Shown piece after piece: positions 36,432 to 47,105 of a DNA stretch of 64,000 nt (position 1 is the stretch's first letter; each line of letters starts with the position of its first letter). The DNA comes from Nemania diffusa. Lineage: Eukaryota; Ascomycota; Sordariomycetes; Xylariales; Xylariaceae. The stretch covers positions 186,001 through 250,000 of the forward strand of contig JBBPUQ010000002.1 of the NCBI GenBank assembly GCA_038501195.1, in the 5' to 3' direction. The notes under the pieces are model-generated. The model had not been told where the DNA came from. It did not search any database and saw only the letters and a program-made list of their open reading frames with translations. A program made the translations under genes and the position numbers.

Positions 36432-39400
36432 TCACAAAGGTCGTCTCGGCTTAAAGTACTCTTGAAATGTATCTAACCCTTCCAAATTCAGCTTGTAGAT
36501 AACCGTACAACAAACGATAAGCAAGTTCGGGAATCGCCTAGTCCAGAATCCAAGGTAGCCATCCGGAATCGGGCCCACTATCTTCTTGAGAGTCTCGCTC
36601 ATGTCGCCGTAGTGGGATCTCTTGTTTCGGAGCGCACGTAGCAGGTCGAGCATCTTGGTACCCGTGTACTTGCGCTGCTTGCCGAGACTCTCGACGAACT
36701 CCTTCGGCAGCGCCTTGAGAAAGTCGCCCCTGCACACCTGGGGCGCGCACGCTTCTAGCTCGGCCAACGCTGGGGACATCGGGTCGCGTGGTTCGAGCTC
36801 GAAGTGATCCGACACGTCGCAGAGGAACGCGAGCTGCTCCTTGGCCGACCAGAAGAAGGGATGCGACATGACATCCTTGGCTGTAGGTCGAGCCCGCGGG
36901 TCAGCACGCAGCATCGTCTCGATGAGCGCCTTAGCTTCATACGCGACGTCCCCGAGAACCTCGAGCGGCTTGAGGTTGAATTGCCCTTTGCGGATGTTCA
37001 CCTCTCTCATGTATCGGTCACCACAATCGAACGGGTGTAGACCTTTGGTGAGCACGTAGAAGAAGACGAGACCCAGAGAGAATATGTCGATAGAACGCGT
37101 GGCACGTCGATTGGGCATGACATCGGCACTAACGAGTTGACTAGAATCGCTGTGGATACTAGACATTGACATGCCCGAGGTCGTCTCCCGTGCGTCGTCG
37201 TCGAGAAGTAGTTCAGGCGCCCGCCATCCCGACGTGCCAGCCGCGTGCGCCGTCGTGGCTCCAAACGAAGATTGCCCGCCTTCCAGCTTCTTACAGAGCC
37301 CAAAATCCGACACGAGAAGTCGGGGCCGCCCATCGCGGCCCATCGTGACCAGGATGTTCTGAGGTTTCAGATCACGATGGACGATGCGCAGGTCGTGGAG
37401 GAAGCTAAGGCCGTTGGCTACCTGTAGAAGAACCCGTGGCAGGTCCTGTTCACCCGCTCGCGCCAGCTCCGGGAACTGATGAGGTCTGTCGACGATATCA
37501 GATAGGGATGCCTGGCAGAGTTCCAACGCAATATAGAGGAAACTGTCGTTCTTGGACATGGCATAGTATCGGATAACTATATTTACGTATTAGTAACCAT
37601 GTGTAGCGATAAGAGAGAGCGCGTGAATAAACCCACCATTTTGATGATGATCACTTTCCAACAATAGCTGCGTCTCCTGCGTAGCGATCTCCCAGAACTG
37701 TGTTAACATACGCTTCACTGCTACGTCACGACCATGAAATTTGCCTGCAAACACCACAGTGCCGTTGCTCCCCATGCCGAGTTGGTTATCCTGGTTGACC
37801 TCGATGCCTCCAATATTGAGGATGGGCCCACTGACATCTTCCGGGTCATTGACGGTCGTCGTGACGTTCGGTTCCAGCTTGGGCGGGATGCCAATGTTCT
37901 GAAGCCCCGGGATGCTCCCGTCCGCTTCGGGCCCGCTATTTCCTGCCAAGCCATCTGGTGCGTCCCGCTGTTTCTTGGCTCCCTTTCGGTGTTTGACACC
38001 TCCTCTCCGACCACGGTGAGCCTTCTTCTTCTTATCAGGCGATTCTTGCTCGGCGAACTGCTCGTCCTGCACTAAACCAGTCGGGTTGACCTCCCCTTCG
38101 GAGAGAGCGAGATCGGCTTGTAGTTCTGGTACGGCAACGGGTTTTTCACCAGCAGGTAGTACTGTTTCAGAACCCACCGTGTTCGGCGACGGCGAAGTAG
38201 GGCTCAGCTCTTCCGCGACTTCAGCCCGGGGCGCGGTGCTCGGATCTGTCGGCTGGACAAAGGTCGGCGTCTTCAGGTACTCGGAGAGAGAAGGCCGCCG
38301 AGCTTGCTTGATATAGCGGTATGATACGTAGACCAGGATACAGAGAACCAGAGGGTTTTTAATAAGATCCTGAAACCAATCGATAGCATAACGAGGGAGC
38401 GTGATGACCGTCTCGACGATTTGAGGCAGGTCAGTGTCGAATTCAGGTACTATTGCCGTGACGGGATCTGACTGCGCGACGTCTGCTAGCATCTCCGAGT
38501 CGGAGAAAGACTCGGAAGGTAGGCTGGGTGGCATGCCCGACGACCAATCAGGCATACCAATGCCATCCCCAATGGTATGAACACCAACCAGAGCCGCACG
38601 GAGATGCGAAGGTTCGGGCAGAATGTCATCTTCCCAAGAGCTTCTTGGGCTAGCTTGGGCAGTGGGCCCATCGACGATCAAGGGGTAAGACTGGCCGGAC
38701 ATGGCATACCAACTACCTGAGTCGGTCTGGTTAAGGAAGACACTGTGGCTTCGGATCCATGCCGATTCCTCATCCCGGGCAGGAGGTCTCGGCTGCGGGA
38801 GTAGGACAAGTTCGGGGTTGCTCCCAGGCGGTGCGTCTAGGGGCCTTGCCACATCAAACACGCGGGCGACGGGAACGGAGAATTCAAGGGTAAAGGATGT
38901 GGTGCTCGCGGGATGGGCAATAGCGTAGACCCTACCATTATGCTGGCTTGTGAAATACCGATTATCGGGTGGCGCATGGTATTGCCGATGGAGATCATTG
39001 TCGAAATTATTCGGGCCCCATTCTGCATACCTAAGAGTGGCAATGTCCCTCCCGTCGTCTCGGCGATGTATGTCGACGGTATATTCTGTGCGACTAAGCG
39101 TGATAGTGCCACTATCGCTACACTCTTCGTTGTCGGTATCCAACAGCAGGCCATTCGGCGGAAAACACGTAGCACTCTGGTCTACCTGTGCGCCGGCCTG
39201 GCCAAACCACTTCAAGACTCTGCCGGTAGCAGCATCCACAGTGATGAGGGTGTTCTTTTTGTGGCCGGTGTATACCACGGGGGGATCGGAGGAGGCATAG
39301 TGGCCCATCTCGTCAACCAGTTGTTTCATGGTGTAGCCGGTACTCATTAGGCCAGCGCCATAGTGTGAGGGTGTCCAGACGTAGACGACACCGTTGTTCG

Positions 39401-40109
39401 TGGGTTCGATGGCCCAGACGTAGTCGTCGAGCGGGTGCCGGTCTCGGCTGTGTCTGTCGTCTGGCGACGAGGTGTTGGGGCGGTAGTGAATGGTCTCGAC
39501 GACGGGCTGTTCCACCTGGAGGTGCCAGCGCTCGTCGCCCGACTCACGGTCCGCGGCATAGAGATGTCCATCGACGGTCGCCAGAAGAATGTAGTCTTCC
39601 ACTTCCCAGTTCTCCAGGCTCCGCGCAGACTGCAGCGAGGACAGCCCAGGGCCACCAGCGAGGATGCTGGGCACATGCCTTGGAGAATTTGGTGCTCGAA
39701 CGGGCTTAGCCGGAGCCAAAGTTGCGAGGGCGCTCGCATCGTTGAGAGACGGGATATCATTGGAGTGTTGCCTGGTGGCCAGCATGGAGCTTCCACGGCT
39801 CCGTGCCTGGTTCTTTGGTTTTGTGGTAGCGAGTTTCGGAGCCACCTCGTCCTGGCCCTCGACTAGCGACTCCGGTCGGAGACGAGGCAGGCCGCGGCGG
39901 TCGCGGGAATCGACGCCAATAGCGCCATCCTTGATGATGTCGACGAGGCGTGGCGGGGGCTGCGCCGAGGATCGGTGGCGGGGCACCTGTTGCTGCTGCT
40001 GCTGAGCATCGACGAGGTGGAGCCATGGAATGAGAAGCACGGCTAAGGCAATAAACACCGTTCGCTGAGGCGCGACTGACCGTCCCTCTCTAGGAGGCCG
40101 GCGCAACAT
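36432..40109 (-). CDS. IRE1: IRE1 unfolded-protein-response kinase/endoribonuclease
   Basis: ER-membrane sensor that splices HAC1/hacA mRNA during the unfolded protein response. My model: 40109-37637 and 37576-36432 with one 60-bp intron, giving 1205 aa. Seen: a signal peptide (about 1-35) followed by a Gln run, a luminal domain with ILLATVDGHLYAADRESG and YTGHKKNTLITVDAATGRVL, one transmembrane helix at about 583-600 (NPLVLCILVYVSYRYI), a basic KKKKAHRGRRGG linker, and a kinase domain with GMGSNGTVV, Lys799 in VAVKRM, HRDLKPQN (891-898) and DFG (915-917). The C-terminal KEN-type RNase domain includes DVSDHFE, KYTGTKMLDLLRALRNKRSHY and GYLGFWTRRFPNLL. All key kinase residues are intact. The length fits the family. 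The intron splits the N-VIRYY junction exactly where family members are continuous. Confidence 0.97.
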
Positions 40110-42205
40110 GGTGAGGTATTCTGTGCTTCTAGTATGGACGAGGCCTACTGCGGACCAGTAACCATCATGTCGTTCGAGTGGCGTGAGGGCGACGACAACG
40201 GCGACGAGGCCGCAGGCTGCGACTGATATAACAGGTACGTCTGATGCACCTGATAATACAGAGTCGGGGAGGCGGGGTCTATTCGGCGACGCAAGTTAAA
40301 GGAGAGTCGGCGGGCGGAGGGTGGTCGTGGTGGTCGTGGTAGTAGTCGTGGTGGTGACGCCGCGTAGGACTCGGCAGGGCTTGGTAACACGCACAATGAC
40401 GCGGCACACGGGTTCTTCGGATCGATCAAATAGGAGCGATTGATATGACGCCTTATTCTACCTATCGATCGATGATAGTATCGACCAACGAAGGTAGGCA
40501 AGCAGGCAGGCCAAGTATAGAAGCTATCGACAAGTAGGTATAGCAACAAACGGCGTCGCGACAACCTAGAGCACCACTTTGCTAGAATCGAGTATGTCTC
40601 CTGGTTTCCTGCCGTGCTCTTGCTCTGGTCCTCTATTTTCGATTGCTGGTAGATGTCGCACAGTACTAATCACGGATCACGCTGCTGAAGGCTTTCGCTG
40701 AGATGCATGTATTACCATATCAAATGGGGATCGGCAGTCAAGACGCTTGCAAGGTTGCTAAATAAGGTGTCCAGTGGCAGATGGAAGAGAATGACAAGAA
40801 GCGCTTTCGAGTATCCGGCACGTGTTTTGGCAGCGGGCAAATTGGAGGAGACGGCGAAGCATAGAACGCTGAATAAGAGAAGCTAGGGAACTGGGCATGG
40901 AGCAGAAAAGGTCGCTCTCTAGATCAAAAGTACGGAAAATACGAGAAATGCTACAACAATAACAACAACATCGACGGCATCGACAACGACGATGATGATA
41001 ATTATTACGATATTGATGAAAATATCGGTGGTTTGGTAAGGTGTTAGAAATTGTGATTAGGACTAGGTTGGTCATACGCTCTCCAACGAATAATACTTTG
41101 ATTTTGGTGTGCTCATCCTCCAATGCGATAGCGCCCCCCAAGTATCTGCCTAGGGCTGGGCTGGGCTCTGGCTGGGCTGGCTGGGCTCCAGGGAGGGAAG
41201 GATTTGGTGAGGTGATGCGACTTACATTGGAAACTGCGTGCGCAACCTGGAAGTACTGGGCAGTAGATAGTGCTACAGACGGTACTCTGTACATACATAA
41301 CTGTGGGTCAGATCGGCTCTGGGTCTCTGGGGAACGGAATGGAATGTTTTGCATCTGCTTGGTCGGTTGAGAAATTCCCTTTTCGGCTGAACAGCCCGGG
41401 TATACAGATACAGGTGCTTTAGGACCTGACTGCGGGCATATGATACACTGAAAATTATCTGATACGCCTCCCAGGTGGGCTACATATGAAGCCCCTACAA
41501 AGCCAATTCCAAAAGTGCAGCACTAGATCAATATTGCACAAACAGGGGCGATGTGCAAGAATCTACATTTTTAGTATGGTAACTTTATGTAAGTAAGTAG
41601 GAGAAGTATCTCGAGGAGAGTTAGTGTTCAAGGTGGGTACCTAACCTAACAGATTGGGCTTAGCGCTGTCGTGGCTTGGCTTAAGCTTGGCTTAGGCCCA
41701 TCAGTATGCGTACGTAAAGACAATACTCTTCTTAATAATAAAGTATTGTCTTTATATAAAAGAATGATTTATACGATTTTCGATTGTTTGATATAGGTAG
41801 TGTATATAAAGGAGGAGGGAATTTTTAAGCTCACTTATATTTCTAAATATTAACCGTATATATACTACCCCTATTCTTAAAACCGCCCACGGAGCCAATG
41901 GAATATGACTGTAGCGTCCGTCCTCCAACGACTAGCTAATAGTCTACCTACCCAAGAGATAGGACCAAGGTTATGTGACAAAACTAGATACGGAGGGGGT
42001 CGTGAAATAGAGAGAGGTCGCATCTGGCATCATTCTAGGCGGTAAGGAGAATGACGTTAGTAAATAGGCTTCGCGAGTATGGTTTGTGAAGAGGAAAGAT
42101 TCGCTTTCGTAGATTTATCTAAGTGGGCTCCCCCGGGAAACGCAGAGCCGTGGGGTTGGCCTGTTCGTCAAGAGGTGCGATGTATTATGCCAAACGCTGC
42201 TTGAT
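40110..42205. other. intergenic upstream of IRE1
   Basis: About 2.1 kb without a supported gene. The minus-strand ORF at 40758-41354 is a Cys/Arg-rich simple string and is not called. A 13-bp inverted repeat (41715-41727 with 41742-41754) sits in an AT-rich patch at about 41700-41880. HAC1-type regulatory elements were not identified. Confidence 0.5.
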
Positions 42206-42538
42206 CTAACATAAATTAGAGTTAATAATCTTAGTATCTACATCAAGATCCAGTACTGTCGTCGTGGAAGCTGGAGCGACACAGAGCGTCGAAGATGTTT
42301 GTAACCAGTCGACCCAGAGTCCATCTTGCCTCATCTCACGGCAAAGAGAGAGACCAAAGGCGAGGCTCGGTGCTCGGGTTTGGCTAAACATGGTCTCCAG
42401 GTCGATCAATAAACCTCGATCACGTATATCGCCAATAGGTCTATTATTTGCCTCGATTGCCCCAAGTGCTGCGACGAGTCGATCTCCCAGCATCTTTGCT
42501 TGCTTAGGTGGTGACTCTCGCATTGCAATGACCAGCAT
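42206..42538 (-). pseudogene. C-terminal remnant of a class III aminotransferase (probable)
   Basis: About 110 codons resembling the C-terminal part of PLP-dependent class III aminotransferases: a helix ending KMLGDRLVAALGAIE, then PIGDIRDRGLLIDLE (compare the family's IGDVRGxGLxxGxE), a short helix, and a terminal segment with LCVAPASTTT in place of the usual small-domain strand. The catalytic Lys region is absent, and only about 250 bp separate the fragment from the oxidase start, so it is a 3' fragment. Upstream of its first Met another frame (DALEAVAIL) is weakly compatible with the family, hinting at a frameshift. It sits head to head with a D-amino-acid oxidase. Recognition is by eye, and a short species-specific protein is the alternative. 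Confidence 0.45.
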
Positions 42539-42787
42539 CTTAAGGCTAGGATTGCGACAGCCTCGAGGGCGTCATCTCTTGATTGGAGGTCACTTCAGGC
42601 GGCCGATGTGATCAGTAACATAACGCGGCTCCAGCAGCCCTTACTTACTAATGTATCACTACTATAAAAGATATTTGTTTACCGGAACCCTCAAGCTATG
42701 ATGTCTTAGGCTTTCCTCGTCCCATCAAACGACTATCAGCCTACATAATCATCATCGACGATTCCACTACCATAAGCTCGAGCCGCC

Positions 42788-44182
42788 ATGGCAGAGACAA
42801 AGAGAATAGTAATCGTCGGGTGCGTCCCATCTCTTCAATCTTGTCTACAACTTCTATATTAACCTCTCTTACCGGCCAGGGGTGGCGTCTCGGGGCTCAC
42901 AAGCGCCCTCGTCCTCGCAAGCCACCCCTCGTACAAAATCACCATAGTCGGAGAAGACTTCCCCGGGGACGAAAGTCCTCTATATGCCTCGCCGGCCGCC
43001 GGGGCCAACTACCTCCCGTGTGTACAATCGATGCGTACAGGCGTAGGTGAATCCACTGACATATAGGAGTGTCTCAGCCGAAGGCTCTGCCGAGCAGCAG
43101 TACGAGAAGGACACGTACTACTACTTCCAAGACCTAGCCACCACTGACCCGGAATCAGGTGTGAGCATCGAGGGTAGGGTCGCCTGTGATAATTTCACCG
43201 AGCTCGTGCTAATAGCATCAGATGCACGCCTTTGGAACAGAGTCCAAGACATGCAGAACGACGCCAGGGACTGGGCGAAAGAGCTCACATCCGACAGGCC
43301 TTGGTTCGCCGACGTAGTGTCTGATGTGATATTGACTCGCCTCCATCGATTTTCACATGCTAATATATTTAGTTTCGAGTCTTGAATGCCGATGAGCTTC
43401 CCGCCAACATCGACAGCGGCACAGCTTTCAAGACGTTCTGTATCAACGTGCCTATATATCTCCAATACCTCTACAAGCGCGTGCGGGATGCGGGTGTCAT
43501 TGCTAACAAGGGGTCGCTGACATATATCAGCGATGCGGCTCACCTTCACTCGGACGGCTTGAAAGCGGACGTAGTGCTCAACTGCACGGGTATCAGAGCA
43601 GGTAGTATTGGCGGAGTGGCCGATAGCAAAGTCTATCCTTCCAGGGGGCAAATCTGTCTCGTCAAGAACCCTTGCAGCTTCCTCGCCACAACATCGGGGA
43701 CAGCCGACGGGGACTCGGATGTCTTCTACGTCCAGCCTCGGCCTAATGGTAAGAGACCACGACGTGCCAGCGGTCTTGACACTAAATACCAAGTTCTTTA
43801 GGCACAACCGTGATCGGCGGCTCTTATCAGAAAGGGAACTGGGATACCAAGGTAGATATGGAACTTGCCCAAAGGATGCTGCGACGAGCCGTAGAGCTAT
43901 GCCCCGAACTCACGGACGGCAAAGGGCCGGAAGCCCTAGAAGTCGTTCGCCACGTCGTCGGTGTCCGTCCCGCCCGAGAAGGTGGAATCAGGGTCGAAAA
44001 GGAGCTTATAAACGGAGTATGGGTTGTGCATAACTACGGACATGGTGGATATGGATGTAAGTTTAACCAAAGCCACCATTGTTCGTAATTCGAGGGGAAA
44101 CAAGCTAACCTAAACAGACCAATCTTCCTACGGCTGCGCCATGGTTGTTGAAGGGCTGGTAAAGGATATTCTAGGAGGCTAA
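42788..44182 (+). CDS. D-amino-acid oxidase (FAD-dependent)
   Basis: Flavoenzyme that deaminates D-amino acids to 2-oxo acids with H2O2, normally peroxisomal. My model has six exons: 42788-42819, 42880-43017, 43067-43325, 43373-43748, 43802-44056 and 44118-44182, giving 374 aa. Seen: N-terminal dinucleotide-binding RIVIVGGGVSGLTSAL, ASPAAGANYLP, DFRVLNADELP across the third junction, a middle block ADVVLNCTGIRAGSIGGV, PSRGQICLVKN, and the C-terminal VRPAREGGIRVEKE and VVHNYGHGGYGYQSSYGCA typical of DAO/DASPO. All five introns are 47-61 bp. The C-terminus is ILGG, with no clear SKL-type peroxisomal signal. D-amino-acid versus D-aspartate preference cannot be decided here. Confidence 0.93.
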
Positions 44183-44587
44183 GAGAAATAGAGTCTCGGG
44201 AGAAACTATTCTCAAGTCTAGTCGGTAGTTCCTACAGTGAAACTTACGAATTTAATAAATGTCCGTTGACTCCGCTTTTAAATGATGCAGATAAATTAGT
44301 TTCCCGCTTAAGAACATCATGGTAAAAATTAGAGAAGTGCTAGGTGGGTATTATTCTTGTAGAGTGCACTGCGTTGAAGCTTGAACTTTCCGTTTCTATC
44401 ATGGAATAAGAGACCTCTATTTTGAATACGTAGTTTCCAATCCTATCTAGGACTAGGCCAACCATCTTCTAGTAAGTATCCCTGAGGCTATAAAATATGC
44501 ACCACAAGAATCCGAAGCCTCGGAAGCCTCAACTGCCAGACACCATGCCATGCTAGACCACAAGCCCGTGCAGTTCGCACGTACATC
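44183..44587. other. short convergent intergenic region
   Basis: The 3' flanks of the D-amino-acid oxidase and HEL2 genes meet here. Nothing else is seen. Confidence 0.5.
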
Positions 44588-47105
44588 TTACCCCCATTGC
44601 ACTAGGACCTTTTTCCGTCCCTTATTCCCCTTCTTCCCTTTCCCAGCGCCCTCGCCCTCTTCCTCTCCGCCAGCCGAGCTCGACGCGCCCTCGTTTGGTG
44701 CGCCGCCCCAGCTAAACCCCGTGTTCCTCGAACCGCCTAGGTCCCTCCGCACGGCGCCCGTGCCGTATCCGAAGATGGTTGTGGTGGGTTTTGGGGCCGC
44801 GGGGAGCGCGGGGAATGCTTCTTCGCGGCCAGCGCCAGCCGTAGACCGAGCTGGCGTCGGGCCTCTCGGCGTGGTAGTTGTGCCCCAGAGAGCACCCGAC
44901 GAAGGGCGAGGGGCGGCGGCACTGCCGGAAGGCGGCAATGAGGGGAAAGCAGGGGTTGGGGATATGGCCTGTCGGCTTGATTGCCCAGCTGGAAATAGGG
45001 CCGCTGGGTGTTCTACGCTGGACCGACGAGACTGCTGTGTGGAATTCTTCAACTTCAAGACCCGAGTTGTGTGTCTCTGATTAGAAGAAGCGGTGAGTGT
45101 GGCAGGTGAACTGGCTGCTGCCGCCGCTGCCCAACCGCTACTAGAAGTTGTGGCACCGTGCATGCCACTGAGCCCTGGCAAAGTCGGGTAATCTTCGTTG
45201 ATAGCTCGCCAGTCGTTCCAGGCCTTGCGTAGCCTGTCACCCTTGGCCTTGTCCTCGAACAGGTCCGCCACCTCGCGGATCAGTGTCCCGAGAGCCGACG
45301 AAGAGATGTCGGCAAACAGTGAGAAAAGTGCATCGACCAGTACCGAAGGGGTAACCTTGTCTTGACGAAAAGAGGAGATATGAGATCGGAATCTCTCAAT
45401 TTTGGCCTTGTCATTATGTAGGAGGTTCGACGCCCGTTCGATGACGGCGGAGTGGCGCATCAGGCGAGCACGGTCGTCGGGCGAAAGATTCGCATCCGTC
45501 AGACTCAAGCCCTCCACTTCTACGGTAGGCACATTGGTGGTCGTGGGCCGAGCACCAGATGTGTTGGGGCCGCCAAGACCCGACTGAATCGCAGGGCCTG
45601 AGGAGCTCGACGCCGTGGTGGAGGATAGCTGGCCACCAAAGGTACGATTTGATACGGATTGTGATGAGTGTATTGCCATTTGACGTTGGAGAGCAAGTTC
45701 ATCTCTCCGCAGAGGCTGTGCTGAGCTGGCCGGGAGAGGTTCGGCATTTGGATCTCGACCTCTTCCCCGGGGATTTCTACCTTCGTGGTCTCCCTCTCTG
45801 CCTCGGTTAGGTCCACCGCCTCTCCGTGGCTGTTGATACCTCTCACGAACATCGAACCCCGACAAATCGACCAGGCGAGCCTCACGCCTCACATCCTTAG
45901 AAAGAGAGTTGCCATGTTCGCTTAATTGATGGGCTTTTAAATCCATCTCAGATCCGAATACGACAAACTTCTTCTCGAGGCATTCTCGGTCCAGGCACAG
46001 GTGATGGCCTTTCTTGAAGTGGTCCTCTAGGGAGTTGTAGTCTCGGTAATAGTGCGGTTGTCGTGGGTCTTCGCGGTCGCAGAGAAAACAGCGCTCGTGC
46101 TTATTCCGGCAGTGTTCATAGAGTTTGTCGTCATCGTAGAAGCGCGAGCCGCAGAAAGCGCATAGAGGATGCCCCTTGAATCCAGTCTGGTCGACAGCGC
46201 CTGGCTGGTCGTCACCATGACGCATATGCTTCTCGAGCTCCTTGTCGGTGAATAAATCATGCTCGTGGGTGAAAACTTTCTTGTTCCTCGTACATAAATC
46301 ACACATCTTCTTGTTGTGGGTGCTGCGGACGTGACGATGTAGGTCGGGCCAACCCAGGCCAGCGAAGTCACAGGATATGTCTGGGCAGTTGTATCGAAGG
46401 AGCAAGACGGTGTCGCCGACTATGTCTTCGTTCGTGTATCGGATGCCAATATTATCGTCGGTGCTCGTTACGTCGCGGTCGGCGTAGTCCTGGTATCGCT
46501 TCGCAGCATCATCGGTGAAGATGACCATTGGCGCAACTGTCTACAAACGAATCGTCAGTCTGAGGCCATGGTCCTGGCGCAGCGGTAGGATATGTGCAAC
46601 TTACTCGGCAATGGGCGCATTCCTTATTCTTGTAGAGGGCCCTCATGCGCAATGCGCAGATGTGACATGTCCTATGATTGCAAGGGGCCACGGACTGGTG
46701 GATAACATCGCTCGCGCAGATGAAGCAGACCTCTGCCTCTGCGTCCTCGCTCTCACCCTCGCCATTGTCGTTGTCCCCTCTCTTTGCAGACGGTGCCGGG
46801 GGGGTCCGGAGAATGTTCTCTGGCAGAGGCCCTGGCGCTGGAGGCTGGTTGCTCAGTGGCGAATCTGAAGCGAATGCGCTGCCCGCTCTGCCCCTGTGAC
46901 CTTGAGAACCGGCATTCCCAACCCCGGCCTGCGCATTTGAACCCGCTCGGCCGCGACCTCTACCCCGGCCTCGACCACGCCCTCGCTCTCCTCCTCCTCC
47001 TCCTCCTCCTCCTCCTCCGCCGCCTGCTGGTCCGCCTCTCCCCCTCACGCCTGGTACTCCCCGTCCTCGACTCTGTCCGGACGGAGCATCTGGTGTTGGC
47101 GCCAT
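44588..47105 (-). CDS. HEL2: RING E3 ubiquitin ligase HEL2/ZNF598
   Basis: Ribosome-collision sensor that ubiquitinates 40S proteins in ribosome-associated quality control. My model: 47105-46605 and 46540-44588, giving 817 aa; the 64-bp intron joins CAHCR to TVAPMVIFTDD. Seen: a Gly/Arg-rich N-terminus with a poly-Gly run (encoded by a CTC/GGA-type triplet repeat near 46985-47025), a RING finger (about 128-167) with CFICASDVIHQSVAPCNHRTCHIC-type spacing, then several C2H2-like zinc fingers (CDLCTRNKK, CAFCGSRFYDDDKLYEHC, CFLCDRED, LEDHFKKGHHLCLDREC), an acidic-basic middle region, and the C-terminal KGRKKVLVQWG. These match the family. The initiator is the Met at 47105; the frame upstream offers only a TTG. 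Confidence 0.95.

Noticed and set aside
40758..41354. 198-codon minus-strand ORF upstream of IRE1
   Set aside because: Contains simple CGACAACAACG-type repeats read as Cys/Arg strings and no conserved pattern; splice signals and a good start are lacking.
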